A stretch of DNA of 64,000 nt from Antitrichia curtipendula. Taxonomy: Eukaryota; Streptophyta; Bryopsida; Hypnales; Leucodontaceae. Every line of letters begins with the position of its first letter. Position 1 is the first letter of the stretch. Location: NCBI GenBank assembly GCA_951230915.1, contig OX579641.1, forward strand, positions 11,532,001 to 11,596,000. Reading direction: 5' to 3'. Positions 24,110-36,925 of this stretch are shown in pieces. The position numbers were made by a program, and so were the translations under genes. The notes under the pieces were generated by a model, which did not search any database, was not told where the DNA came from, and was given only the letters and a program-made list of their open reading frames with translations.

Positions 24110-24600
24110 AGTGTTGTAACTTTTGCATCCAATGTTTGAATTCAATAAAAACTTGTTGAGGGAGTTGCGCTCCCTCTTCTAGTTTGTGTGATAAAAATTT
24201 CAGATCAATCCAAGATGTACTGATTTCTTGAAAGTCAATTGAAGTTCACAAGCTCAATTTGAGTTCACCAAATTGCATTTGATGGATGCAACTTTGGGGG
24301 CTTGTATCTCCTTCATCTAATGTTTGTTTTCAATATAATTTGTTGGGTTATGTTCCCCATGCAGTCTAGTTAGAGTGGTAAAATTTTCATGTCAAAACAA
24401 GTTGTTTTGAATGTTTGGGAGCAATTCGAAGTTCAAAATCCCGACATTTTTGGATTACAATGAACTTCGGTGGTTTGTTTCTTCCTCATACAATGTCTAA
24501 TTCCAATAAACTATTTTGGAAAATTTGCGCATACTAGTCTAGTTTGTGTGTTTAAAATTTCACATCAATCCAAGAAGTTATGAGTGACTAAGAAGCATTT
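24110..24600. repeat. Degenerate ~180-bp tandem repeat, 3 units
   Basis: Three units start near 24113, 24300 and 24478. Each has an atccaatgttt-like segment, an attcaataaa-like segment, a gtctagtttgtgtg-like segment and a final aatttcacatcaatccaag-like segment. The overlapping open frames (23920-24159, 24584-24853) are not recognisable genes. Confidence 0.6.
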
Positions 24601-27600
24601 TAGTAGAAGGAGGTTCAGCCTCAAATGTGTTTTTTTGCTATTTTTTGACATTTCAATGCCATTTTGCAGACCTCACCAAATTCAAGACTTTATTATGAGC
24701 AAAATCACACATCATTGTGAACCATGTCACCTGCTCAATAGCCTAAAACCACACATACGGGATGGCAGTTTCTCACCACACAAAATCACTTCCATTTCTA
24801 CATCCCTGTGCACTGTTTTGGGCACTTCTATAGGGGCGGTTCTTAATGCCTGAACCGTTTTTGAGCCTTCTACCTTATTGAAGAAGACAAACATATGAAC
24901 TATGTTCTATCTCATTGGCAGATAATGTTATTCAAAGAGGTCACCGACAAAGTCCCAGAATTCATTGTTTTTTGAGAGGTCGCCGACAAACTCACAGTCA
25001 TCTTCCAAGACTGCTTCTTTTAGGTGTCAGTCATGTACAAAACTTTCTATTAATAGATTTGCTGGGCATAATCTAGGAAGGGCTGACATGATCTGGGTTG
25101 TTAACTTAGGGAAGGAACATGAGTTGTACCAACTCAGTATGATATGGCATCACAGTCGAGATTTGTACGACCCTTGGAGCCTATTTCTGAAATCACCAAC
25201 TTGCAGAACGATATTTCATTGTTTTGAATGCAAAGTACCATGCAAGTATGCTTTGGTAAAAAAATAATCAGATGTACTTTGCCCTCTTTTTGTTTGATAG
25301 CCGGCGTGAATTAACTTAACATAAGAGTTCATTTGTCCAGGACCCCACACCAAAAGGAGGACATATGGCAACAATGGGATTAAATTTACATTTTCCCTTC
25401 CCAAGACAACAATCTTGAAAAGCCACATTGCTTTTGGAACGGTGAGGAATCTAATCTTGTCCAAAAATCTTGAAGTCATAACCTCATAAAATTACAACTG
25501 AGGTCATGAACTCATGATTTACGTACAAATGCCAATCATGTAGTGGATAAAGAAAGGCATGGTATTATTTTTCATAAGCTTGGGTTGCTTTTACTTTATG
25601 TTGTCATTCCTTTGAAACCCCAGATTGAGTAAAGTTGACTGCAAGATTCAACTAGTGAGGTTGTGTTTGGTTACATGAAAATACAATTGTTATAAAAATG
25701 ACATCCATTCCTACTCCCAAGGTTTGGCATAGTATTTATTGTAATGATGGCATGCTAAACTTTTGTGTCTTTCTAGTTGGTATCTACAATGAAAAAACAT
25801 AAACTTGACTTTCAAATTTTTTTTAAATGTTGTGAAGGTGGATTCTATGCTACACTAAAAGAAATTCTACTTCTATTTTTTGTACCAATAATAGGTAATA
25901 AAAATTTCTTGGGTAATTGTTAGAGGGATGATTGGATGGATTCACAATCTAAATAATAGCTGAAGAAGAATAAGATAGAAGTTTTGAGTTATAATAACGC
26001 ACTTAGATTCATGAGGTTTTGATAGCCACTAGGACTCAAATGGACAACTCCAAGAGTTACTAGACAATTTTTTTTATGAAATGGGTTGTTGACCAACCAT
26101 TCAAGAGCATTCAACTTCCAAATGAGGACCAAGTAGGATCTTTTCTTATTCCAATAACCCTTTTAGACAACCTAGAAATCCAAAATCCTTGGAAAAAATA
26201 AACTCCTCATTTTAAGATTTTATGTTTGTGATTGGGAACTTTTGCCAACTTTGCAAGTTCAAATGAACACAAAAAGGTGATAGGGTACTCTTACAAGTGA
26301 ATTTGGGCCTTTCAAAGCCAATGGCACAATCAATTTTTAATTTGGAACTTTTCTCCAAAAGTTAGAATAGTCAACTATCATAGATATGACTTCAGGGATA
26401 AATTAGCATTAAAATTTGAAAGATCTTGGGATTGAAAAGAAGGGGGTGCGGCCTTTAGAAATGTATAAAAAGACTCACTTCCTTCAATCTTCTTAAGTAC
26501 CTCGTTTTCATTTTGAAACTCAAGAGTTGTTCTTCCATTATAGTCAATTTAGTTCTAAGACTTTAGTCTTTGGGCAAGTGTTTATACATGTATCAGTATT
26601 GTTAAAGACTAAGTAAGGCTTTTTGTAGTGCTTAATTTGGTGAACACGGGGGGGCCTACGAAGCTTAGCAATTTCTACTAAAAAACAATATTTTGTGCCG
26701 AGTTGTTTCTTGATTTTATGATTTTGTGGCTTATTATCAATTTTTTTTTTAATTTCTTAAGTATTGGAGCCTTATTCTATCCCCTCCTAATGAAATTTCA
26801 ACATGGTGGCTTGCTACCTTAGTGTGAATTTTCCAAGGGGATTGTAGGAAGTTGGTGTCAATTAAGATATTCCTCTAATTTGATGATGTTTTCAGTTATT
26901 CAAAACTACCCACAATAATTTTGTATGTTCCCCCCCCCCTACTTTTGGCTAGTCTTTCTCATCAAATAACCCATGATGGCATAGTTTAAACTTTTTTATA
27001 CCATTTTGTGTCCTTTAAAGTCTTTCTTTCTTAGTTTATACTAGCCTTCATCTTTGAAACCAAGTGATAGCAAAGCTTTGAATATTAGTGCAAAAATTGT
27101 GTACTCCTAAACACTCTCTTTTGTGTCCCTTTTGGAAGACAAGTCCAAAGCTCCACGTTTCATCTCAACCACCTTGACGGCTACATTTTTGTTCAAATCC
27201 TCAAAAGATTAGTTAGCCCCCCTCTTCCCCCCCCCCTTCCCCAATTTAATTTGAAGCCCTATTTAACCCTAGTTTTTCAGTAATATTACCATGGGTCAAA
27301 TTAAGTTAAGTATATCAAATTAAGTTAGTTCCAATAAGCAATTGGGTGGCATTCCCTTCATATCCTATTCCTAGTTTTATCAAGGTCAATTCGGGGGGGG
27401 GAGGGGGGCGCACCCCAATTAGCTAGCTAGATTCCAATAGAACTCCATGTGGTGCAAGGCTCAACTGTAACCTAGTGTAAGTTAGTGCAAGGCTATAGCT
27501 CCAAGTCTGCATGTGCATAGTGGCAGGGTTCTAAAATTGCAAACTTTGGGGATGTCACAGACAAATGTAAATTTTAACATCTCTACGGAAGTAGCATCTC

Positions 27601-28457
27601 TTTAGTTCTCTATAGAATGTAGAGAGCTAAAGAGCTCTTTTATAATTCTCCAAAAAATTGTTCTCCAAAGTTTACTCCATGCAAAGTTCACCATAATTTA
27701 GGTCTCTTAAGTCAATTAGATATTAAAAATTCCACATGCTCTTATTTCTTGTGAGAGTTGATAGAGTCTAGAATCAAAATCAGTTTCACCTTTGGAATAG
27801 AATAAAAAATCCAAAAGAAAATAGAATAGAAGAAATTATTATTTGGATTTACAAAATCCCCACTATAAAAATCATACCATTTAAGTTGTAAGCAAAAGAA
27901 ACTAAAAGAACAACATCCTATGGAGTTTGAAGAATATGGAGTTTGAAGAAGGCAAAGTATTCATGGTGGAAGTGACAAAAACCAAAGAAGTGATACGTAA
28001 CACAAATGTGATAATTGTGTAAAAATTCTCAACTTTTTTTAATCTTATTTATCACAAGTATTTTCTCATCAATTTTGGAAAAGATAGTCAAGAGATTTTT
28101 CTTGAACCTATTAAAAGGAAATAGAAAATCAAATTTGTAGATTTAGAATCTCAAAACTTAGACAATTTATGCTTAAAAACAAACAAGTAGTTACTTGAAA
28201 GTTTGGGCGTGGATTCCATACTCTAGAGTGAACTCAAGTTCAAATTTCAAATTGTCAATCACATAGAGAATTCGGATAAGATTTTAGAAACATATAACAA
28301 TTGAAAAACAATTAAAATTGAAGAAGATAGAGTAGGATGAAGTTTGAACATAAATCAAGCAAGTTTTTAAAGAAAATCCACGACTTAGAATGAAATTAGG
28401 AAGAATTTCATCCTTTAAGTTGAATTAATTGTAAGACACATGATTCAATAAGAGCAA
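24601..28457. other. AT-rich region, no recognised gene
   Basis: Two open frames of about 90-100 codons (24965-25267 plus, 25216-25479 minus) match nothing I recognise. There are C-runs at about 26931-26940 and 27228-27242 and a G-run at about 27393-27410. A caaagctttgaat segment near 27073 recalls the X-block motif. I support no gene. Confidence 0.5.
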
Positions 28458-29973
28458 TTAACCCTTAAAGGACCAAATTGCATTTTTTTGGCAACATAGC
28501 GATTTTGGGAGCTCACTACAAATGGAAATTTTATTTTGTTCTTTGAAATTTTTATATAGCATGTGCCCATAGAGTAGCTTTTAAGCCCAATAATTGTCAT
28601 AACTTTTGACTATATGGTTAAAAATTATTGTAAGATATGTAGTTTTTTCCTAGACCGGATAGTGTGGGTAGATTAAAAAATCACTTTTTTTCCAGAAACA
28701 AAAATTTGAAATTATTTTTCTTGATTTAAATGTATGTTGAAAGCTTGGAATCATTCCATTTTTATTAATGCGATGAAGGTTATGAGGAGTTTTAGTGCGT
28801 GGGCAGCTTTTAAATCACTACTATAATAAATGCTTTGAAGTCCTTTATTTAGCTTAATTTTTAATATTTTTGGATGATAAAATAAAATCATAGGATGCGG
28901 ATTTTTTATTACAACATTGCAACCACTGGATTTGGATTTTTTCAATTCCATAACTAAATTCTTAACAATTTGGTATTTTGAATCATTATATACTTCTTTC
29001 TACTTATTATTTTTTTTCCTATATGTTGTATAGTAGGGTACCAATCAAAATGGCGTTTTTGCATTTCCAAGAAAAGAAATTTCACTACTGCCAACTTTGA
29101 CATCTTTCCAAGAGCTGAAAAATTGTTCTTTTACCATAAATGTTTTTGGAAAGACATCACCATTATGTTAATAACATGTGTGACAGATTTCAAAGCCAAA
29201 AACTTTGCACAAAAAAAGATATTTGAAATCTACCAATATGTGTAGCTATTTGAGAGAAATTTCATTGCTGCCAACTTTGACACCCTCCCAAGCATTGAAA
29301 TTTTTTTCTTGACCATGAAATTTTTGGCATGAAACCATCTCTATGTTGATTACATATGTGCAAAATTTCAAGTCCAAAAGATCCACACAAAAAAAGACAT
29401 TCAAAATCTATCAACATGTGTAGTTGTGAGAAACAATTGGGGAAACCATTTCACTACTACCAACTTCGACACCCTCCCTAGGGTTGAAAAATTGTTAATT
29501 TACCATGAAATTTTGGAAACAAAATCATCTCTATGTTGATAACATATGTACCAAATTTCAAGTTTAGAAGATGAATACAAAAAAAGACATTCAATATTTA
29601 CCAATGTGTGTAACTATGAAAAATAATTTTAAGGGACATATTGAAATTGTTGAAATATCTTTGACATTTCATGCTTTTGCATTGAAATTATCCATTTGAC
29701 GCAATCCTTAAATATAAATGCTTCTCAAAAAAATTAGTGACATCAAAATCTAGAAGTGTACAATTGTCTCATCAAGAAGAATCCACTTGCTTATAAATTG
29801 TGTATCATACACGCATGAAGAAGTTTTCTCCTGTGAATATCAATGCTTGCATTTTCAATTGAGAATTGTAGAGAGTGTGATGTGTCATGAACTAAAGAGC
29901 TAGGTGATGGGTGAATGCGTGAGGGTTGATTACAAAGATTTTTGGATCTAATTAGCATTGTGAAAGAGAGTGG

Positions 29974-31600
29974 ATGATGGCACTTTTAGAAGAAATTCGT
30001 GCTCACATTATAGGTTTCAATGATGCAGTGACTACAAGAGTTTACATTGAAGCCATTGTTAGAGTCCCTGTTAGAACAATTCAGATGTTAGTGAAGAAAT
30101 TCAGAGAACATGGAACTTACAAGTACAAACTTTGTGGTAGAAGTCACACTAAAAAGCTTAGTAATAGAGATGTTTGTACTATTGTGCAATACTCAAAAAC
30201 TCATTGTTGCTTGTTGCTTTCAGAGATTACCAATATATGTCCTATTCAAGTGAATAGAAGTATTCAAAGAACCTTATATAGAAGTGGTATTTTCAATCGA
30301 ATTGCAATAAAGAAAACTTCCTTGACACCTTGTCACATGTCTCAGCAATTGTTTTTTTCTCAAAAGTATTGTGGATGGAGTGCAAAAGAGTGGGAGCGTA
30401 TTGTTTGAACAAATGAATCTACCTCTGAGATTAGAAAAAATTCTAGACAAGTTCATGTTTAGAGAAGTGCATATGAGGGTAGTTGCAAGAAACACTTGTC
30501 CTATTTCTTGTCCCCTTGCCCTTGGACGGGTACTTTTTGGCTTGTAACTTTTGCATACTTTGTCCGGTGGGCGTGAAATTTGGAGTGAAGGTAGCTACAA
30601 AAGTTTCAAACAATCTGTGATTTTTTGAATTTTTAAAAACTAGTTTATTATTTTTAAGCTTCCCCCAATTGGGTGTCTACCTTGGGCATTTGGAGGGATT
30701 TTAGTCCTATTTTTTAACCAAAATTGCAAATTTAAGGCCACAAAGTGGACACATAGGAATTCTACTAACATAACAAGGATTGACTGAAGTTTTTTTGAAA
30801 ATAGCAACATGTCCGTTGCACAAATGATGTCAAAGTGACCTTCCTTTGTGCAAAGGCTACGAAGAGGAAAAAAATTTCCTTCATGAATTTTTTGGTGCAA
30901 TGCAAGTGTACTCTTTTCTAGCAAAATGTCTTTTTTTATAGAATTTTTTTGAATTTTTTGCGAATTACTAAAAACAAAAAACTCTATATATCCCTTTTCT
31001 GCTATTTTCTGCTCCTAGTGATTTCTATAGTATTTTGTAGTAGCTAGTCTATAGTACTGCATAGTACAACATAGTATTAAATCAACGGTTAGATCTGCAG
31101 GCGCCTAGAATCGACGGTTGAGATTTGTCAGGATGCTGCTAAAACATAGTATTGGTAGGACTGCATAGTACTGCCAGTCTTGTGGCCAAAAAACGCAGTT
31201 TTGGCCAAAAAAACGTGAAGTGTTTCTTACAACAGCCTATGAGTGTAATTCATCAAGTTGTATAGTTCCTACTTTAAAAAGAGGACGGCCTTCTTTGATG
31301 ATTTGGGGCACATTTGTTGGAGGGCAAAATTCAAAACTTATTTTTATGCCTAAAAATCGACGTTTTGTTAAGGATTTTGATAGAAGTGATTTATGATGGC
31401 AAATTACTTCATTTTATGGATAAAGTTCCATGGGGATTACTCATAGAAGATGGCGCACCTATCCATTGCAAAAAAATATGTTAAAAATGGAGACAAACAT
31501 GCCTTTTGGGAAAAGCTCAATTAGACTAGAAACTTTGATAATCTCAATCCACTCAAAAATCACTAGAAGATTCTAAAAGATACAGAGCAAAGTGGCAAGG
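29974..31600 (+). pseudogene. Tc1-like transposase pseudogene
   Basis: The N-terminal 144 codons (29974-30408) contain a helix-turn-helix region followed by the L-S-x-R-D stretch and the L-T-P-x-H stretch usual in Tc1-family transposases. The first catalytic region reads stop-T-N-E-S-T in place of W-S-D-E-S-T, so the frame is closed by TGA and the catalytic Asp is Asn. The gene is then cut by an insertion at 30478-31237. It resumes with A-Y-E-C-N, then C-I-V-P-T and the I-W-G motif, and after a stop and a frame change reaches E-D-G-A-P-I-H near 31445, which holds the second catalytic Asp. After that it decays. Family knowledge: Tc1 enzymes use a DDE triad for TA-targeted cut-and-paste transposition. 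This copy is inactive. Confidence 0.85.
30478..31237. mobile_element. 760-bp non-autonomous insertion with TATGAG duplication
   Basis: The ends GGTAGTTGCAAGAAACACTT and the reverse complement of GGCTGTTGTAAGAAACACTT match at 17 of 20 positions. The 6-bp sequence TATGAG lies at 30472-30477 and again at 31238-31243. Removing the insertion and one TATGAG joins the two halves of the Tc1-type gene in frame through the expected A-Y-x-C region. No coding region. I do not assign a superfamily. Confidence 0.8.
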
Positions 31601-32706
31601 CATGACTTAGAAACTTATATGAGTTAAAGACAATTATCAAAAGACAATAGAGGTCAATTAGTAGTAGAAAGCTCCTTCAACTATGTCATTTTATGCCCTC
31701 TAGGTTACATTTAGTGATTGAAGCTAATGGAATACGTATACGTTGGTAGATTTTTAGTATCTTTTTTTATATTCATCTTCTAGACTTGAATTTGGTACTC
31801 ATATTATCAACATAGAGATGATTTTGTTTCCAAAATTTCATGGTAAATTAACAATTTTTCAACCCTAGGGAGGGTGTCGTAGTTGGTAGTAGTGAAATGG
31901 TTTATGGTTTTCCCAATTATTTCTCACAACTACACATGTTGATAGATTTTGAGATAGATTTTGAATATCTTTTTTTTGTGTGGATCTTTTGGATGTGGAA
32001 TTTTGCACACATGTAATCAGTATAGAGATGGTTTCATGCCAAAAATTTCATGGTCAAGAAAAAAATTTCAATGCTTAGGAGGATGTCAAAATTGGTAGCA
32101 ATGAAATTTCTCTCACAGCTATACATGTTGGTAGAATTTAAATATCTTTTTTTGTGTAAAGTTTTTGGCTTTGAAACCTGTCACACATGTTATTAACATA
32201 ATGGTGATGTTTTTCCAAAAAACATCACCATTATATTAAAAGAACAAAATTTTCAGCTCTCAGGAGGGTATCAAAATTGGCAATAGTGAAATTTATTTTC
32301 CTGGGAATGCAAAACGCCATTTTGATTGGTAGTTTGGTACCCTACCAACAATTCCAAATGATTTGAATTTTTTTCAAGCATGTAGCCAACTTGTCTTGAA
32401 GAATGAATCCAAAAAAGCACCATCAATAGGAACATTTCTTTCATATAAATGTGACCTTGTGAAGTGCAACTGTCTTGTTTTTTACAAGGCCAACAAAAAG
32501 ACTTTTGTTAATGCAAATGCTAATATTTTGCAATTCACACAGTGGTGATTTCTAAAGAAAATTATATTTTCTCAAACCAGCATACTTCAAGATTTTACAA
32601 TTACATATGTTTAAAATTTTTTTTTTTTAAAACTTGGTACTTGTACTAGAAATGACAATTTTGGAGCATTTTTGATGAAACATATTGAAGGAATTGCAGG
32701 GATTAA

Positions 32707-34222
32707 AAGACTAAAAAAATAAAAAAATCCTTGGACTAATCAACTAAAACTTTGAAATTATCTTTTAAATTATGCTAGGAATGTCTGATTAGGGAGTATA
32801 AAATCCTTTTTGGAACCTAAAGAAGATGATGCAGGCATTTGAAATGTGAAAATCAAGAATCAAATAAGTTGGTTTTAAACAAATCAAATACATAGGACTA
32901 AAAAAAAGAGTAATCATTCATTCATGAAAGTTTAGACCCTTAAAGGACCAAATGTCCCTTCATGGGATTTGAGTGAGTTCATGTAGGATACTATGTGCTC
33001 AAAATTTTGCATGATTTTTGAACTATTTTTAAGAAGTGTGCTTTCTTCAAGCTCCATGAAAATATAATTTTTTCGATGATTAGTTGCATGGTTCAAAGGA
33101 TAGAGGATTTTTTGTAAAATATATATTAAGGGATAAGGTGGTTAAGGCATCTACCATTGAATTTTGAGGGAGACAAGTGGTTGAGCAGGGTGGAGCTTCT
33201 CCAACAAAGTAGAGGGTAGGAACAAGCAATTTGGGGTCCTAGGTTGACCTTTAGTTGTTGTAAGATCATTGAGGATGGAAAACGAGCAACTTATAATCGT
33301 TGGGAGGTTGAAATGACCTACATGGGCACTATAATGAGACATAGTTTATTGCAAATATAACATATTGATGTTACATTTGACGTTGTGTTAATATGGAAAT
33401 AAATAAATGTAAAAAAAAATACTATCAAAAGAAACACAGATTTTTTTATTGGGTCTATTCACCATGTTGAGATTATTTCAATCTATCACATTTGAGCACA
33501 ATGGCCCTACAAACCCAAATTAGTATCCGCCGACTTAGAAAAATAAATTCAAAGGATCTTAAATGCACCAACAATTGAACATCAAAATAAGTGGAAGAGT
33601 GCTTGAAACGTGAAAGGAAGCATTGTCAATGTTACCATATGTGAGCTTCTAATTCATCACTTGGAACTTATAGATTTTTTATTTATTTCTACAATTTAAA
33701 TTTAGTTTATTATGCAAAAATCCTCCAAAAGAATGTTAAATCAAATTAGGTAAGTTACATGCCAATATGGTATTTGGTCCAAAATAGACTGTTAATCCTA
33801 AATATTTCTAAATTCTACATGTGAATAGTTTAGAAACCTAAAAGTCCTAAAAATTGTGAATATTGAGTGAATAATATCTATACTGCCTAAGCCTACTATC
33901 CATGTGACTCTTGCTAGCTAAAATGGTCTAAAAGAATCTCAGTGAGATTCCTAAGTCAATTCTTGAGGATAGGTTTCAGTCCTCAATTGATTATGATAAA
34001 TAGTAGAAACTCCAATTATTAATTTATAAGTGATACAAACTCAAGATGAACTGACCAAAGTCCTATGAAGGAACATTTGGTTAGAGGAGGGCCTTTACGG
34101 CAAAAGTTTGATGTTCCAAGGTTAAAATCATGCTAGGAGTCCAGTGACAAAATTAGTTTGTTAAGATTTCTTTCTATATAAAAGATTTTCTTCCGTGTCA
34201 AAGATATTTTGTTCACCAATAA
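32707..34222. other. AT-rich, no gene; partial TTAA-type end at 32938
   Basis: Near 32938 acccttaaaggaccaaatg repeats the start of a TTAA element, followed by gtcccttcatggga that is closer to subfamily D. No matching right end is seen. The rest holds no supported feature. Confidence 0.45.
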
Positions 34223-35341
34223 CACTAAAAGAAAAACATGTCCGCCGCAACCGGTATTCAACAACTACTTTGCGACTAAGTGTCCTATACAACTACACTG
34301 CGACTATAATCCTTCTCTATTTGCACCAACTTTGACGTGTATATTGTTGTAGTTGCAAAGTAGTTATAGAATGAAGTGTAGGATCACGGAAGGATAATAG
34401 AGTTGTCATTTAGAATTACTGTGAGGTACTCTACATCCAATATTCATAATAGTTGTCGATGTGGACAATTTTGCAGTTGCATATTGCCTAAATTTGACTA
34501 CAATTCGGCTTGAAAATAATTGAATTGCGACCATAAAACAACTAGAATTTGACTAAAAAACAACTAGGATTCAACTTGAAAACAACTAGTCTATGACTAG
34601 GAAATAATTAGGAAACAATTGCAATTGTAAAATGACAAAAGTTGTTTCATGTTGTTTTGTAGTCATTTCCTAATTGTTTTGTAGTTGTTTCTTAGTTGTC
34701 TCGTAGTTGTTTTCAAATTATTTTTTGATTGTGTAATAGCATTTGTCCCATATCACTTGTTAAGAGTACCATTAGGTTGGACATATAAGACTTGTAAGTA
34801 ATTATATCCTTCTGTAACAAATTTTGTTAATAGAATTCTAAGATTTCTATAGTTTGTAGACTTCTATATTTTGTAGATTTCTATAATTTATAGATTTTCT
34901 ATATTTCATAGATTTTGAAATCTACAAATTTTACAAGTCACAAACAAGCTACAAATAAGTTACAGACAAGTCACAAACAAATGATGAATGAATCAAAGAC
35001 GAGTTGCAATGAAGTCACAAATGTGTTGCGAACAAGTTTCATACTAGTCGCAATGCAGTGACAAATGAGTCGCAAACTAGACACAATCGAGTCGTAATTT
35101 GTATGTGGTAGTAAATACCATGTAAGCAACCACATCACAAAGTGCATCGATAAAATTCCAAGTAAGTTACAGAATGAGAAATTAAAACATTTCGCCTTGC
35201 AACTACATTGCGACTAGAAAACTTGTCCCCAACAACTAGGGGCCTCTACAACCCTCCAGATTATCACCAAACGCAAATGTCTGATGCAACTCAAAGCCAA
35301 TTGCTCTTTGTGGCTGCAAAGTCCCTCATTTTCTTCTAGTG
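34223..35341. mobile_element. CACTA-like non-autonomous element
   Basis: The left end CACTAAAAGAAAAA and the right end (reverse complement CACTAGAAGAAAATG) form imperfect inverted repeats typical of CACTA elements. The 3 bp outside are taa and tat, an imperfect duplication. Subterminal regions are dense in gcgac, acaactac and the reverse gtagttgt. The centre is a large imperfect palindrome around 34560-34730. No coding region. Confidence 0.7.
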
Positions 35342-36117
35342 TATTTCAGGGGATAGTAGGATTTTATTCTCCTTCCTCAAATGTGAAAAATAAAAATATA
35401 AACTTGCACATCTTTTTTGAAGTTCTATGAGAGGTTCTATAAAAAAAAACATAATTTTTTTATTTGTAGAAGATCTTCTTCCAAATTGTCAAAACCCTCA
35501 ATGAAAAATTCTTAGAAATTATCTAAGATTTGATAAAATCTCACTCAGAAATTTTTATGGCATTATTTATACTAATAACACACTTCAACAAGTTTCATGG
35601 CATTTTGACACCAGAAGTACCCGAACTGGCAAGATTCTTCAAAATAGACAAAATAGAAGATGATTTATGAAATTGACCGGTGTTTTAGAAGCATACAAAT
35701 TTTAAATGAGGTCAAAGTAGGGTCTTTTTTTACTCCCTTGTAACTTCCAAAAATCCTAGGCTAGTTATTTTCTCCCAAAAAGATGAATTTCAAATATGGA
35801 ATTTAACCTTTTTTGTTTTAAATTGGCGCTAGGTTTCAATGACTTTTTAGCAAAGAAAAAAGGGGAGGCTAGGATTCCACACTAAAAATGACTTTTTGAA
35901 GACAATGGCACATTTTGTTTATTATAAGGTCATCCATTTCCCTCTCAAAAAACACCCCTTATTGTTATTTTGACTCTGTTGGGTTCATTTAGTTGGATTT
36001 CAACCATTTTTTAGCCAAACCACCAAACAATTATTTTTGAGCTTTTGTGCTTCATTTATTTTGTTTCCCAAGCTTCTTTTGAAGAAAATTGGGGTTCATT
36101 CAAAACTTTCTCTTGTA
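35342..36117. other. AT-rich, no gene
   Basis: No feature is supported. Confidence 0.5.
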
Positions 36118-36500
36118 TGTATTTGTTGTGGTGGTTTCTCACTAACTTGTTGTTTTGAGTTAGTTTTTGTAGGTTGTATTAATCCTAGAATACCCCCCTC
36201 CGTACATTGGCAATGCCGCTTGGGACCTCTAGTGTTGTGTGAGATGTGTTTGATACTAACTTGGTTGTACTAACTCAAATTGTGTTAATTAGTGTTATAC
36301 TAATGTGTTTGTACCACATGTTGTATACTAATTCAATTTGTACTAATGTGTTGTACCAAGTACTTCTTGCCTAAGCCTTTTCTATAGTTTTCTACTTCTC
36401 TATACGGCAAAGCTTTCACTTTCCAAGTCTTAAAAGTATTGATTATATTTGTAAAATTTCCCTAAACATCAAAGCTTGAACTTCCCAAGTCTTGGATAAA
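36118..36500 (-). repeat. Diverged X-block fragment (reverse)
   Basis: On the minus strand this matches blocks X1/X2 over about 75 bp: ccaagcggcattgccaatg followed by gtacgg and then ctaggattaatacaa. To its right, cggcaaagctttc and catcaaagcttg recall the X units with aaagcttcgccgt. It is an old fragment of the same repeat. Confidence 0.65.
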
Positions 36501-36719
36501 CAACTCTTTAAATTTTCAAATGAAGCTAAGTTGTTTCCCAGTTATTTTTAAAGTTTAGTTAACTTTCCCAAACAGTTAGAATTTAACCTTCAAAAATTTC
36601 CTAAATTTAGCATGTTTTGAGCAGTGAGTACTAAAAACTTAAGCCTTTGTGTATCCCCATTAGCACTTGTGCCAAGGAAAAAAATCCAAACTAGTAGTAG
36701 TTAAAAAAAAAATAGACTA

Positions 36720-36925
36720 GTCATCCCAAAAGGGTTGGTCTTGAAGCCCATAGGGCTAGAACTGAGCCCCCTAAGGCCATTGCCAAAGAGCCTAGGGCCA
36801 ACCTCGCAGCCACAAGGCTTGACCCCGAGTCCCCATGGTCTTGTCGGGAGCCTACAGGGCCAACTCTAAACCCTTAGGGCTTGTTCCAAGCTCTCCAAGG
36901 CCTGTTGCAAGCCCCTAAGGCCTCA
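36720..36925. repeat. GC-rich degenerate tandem repeat (~22-bp units)
   Basis: Units resemble cctagggccaactc, agggcttgaccccgag and agcccctaaggcct. Its place after an X-like fragment resembles the minisatellites at 7574, 9245 and 11650. Confidence 0.6.

Larger units (their letters stand above)
29031..32348 (+). mobile_element. Tc1/mariner-like transposon with ~600-bp inverted arms
   Basis: It interrupts copy E at a TA. The left end tagtagggtacc and the right end ggtaccctacc form the outer inverted repeat (the right end carries 7 extra bases, AACTACC on its reverse strand). The arms then continue as inverted repeats for roughly 590 bp (29031-29620 against 31735-32348). Each arm holds three degenerate ~180-bp subunits with the segments ttcactactgccaac, gaaaaattgtt, accatgaaattt and acatgtgt. 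Between the arms lies a broken Tc1-type transposase gene, itself cut by a 760-bp insertion. Members of this superfamily duplicate TA; here one side reads TA and the other AA. Confidence 0.82.
28462..32702 (+). mobile_element. TTAA element, copy E, split by a Tc1-like transposon
   Basis: The left end CCCTTAAAGGACC follows TTAA at 28458-28461. The copy runs to 29030, stops at ...tatgttgta, and resumes at 32349 with caattccaaatg, exactly where copies A and C are continuous. Its right end is decayed (gcagggattaaa near 32697-32706). It is more diverged than copies A-C. Confidence 0.75.

Noticed and set aside
24965..25267. 100-codon open frame with several Cys/His
   Set aside because: No recognisable spacing of ligands, no homologue in the window, lies in repeat-rich DNA; not enough to call a gene.
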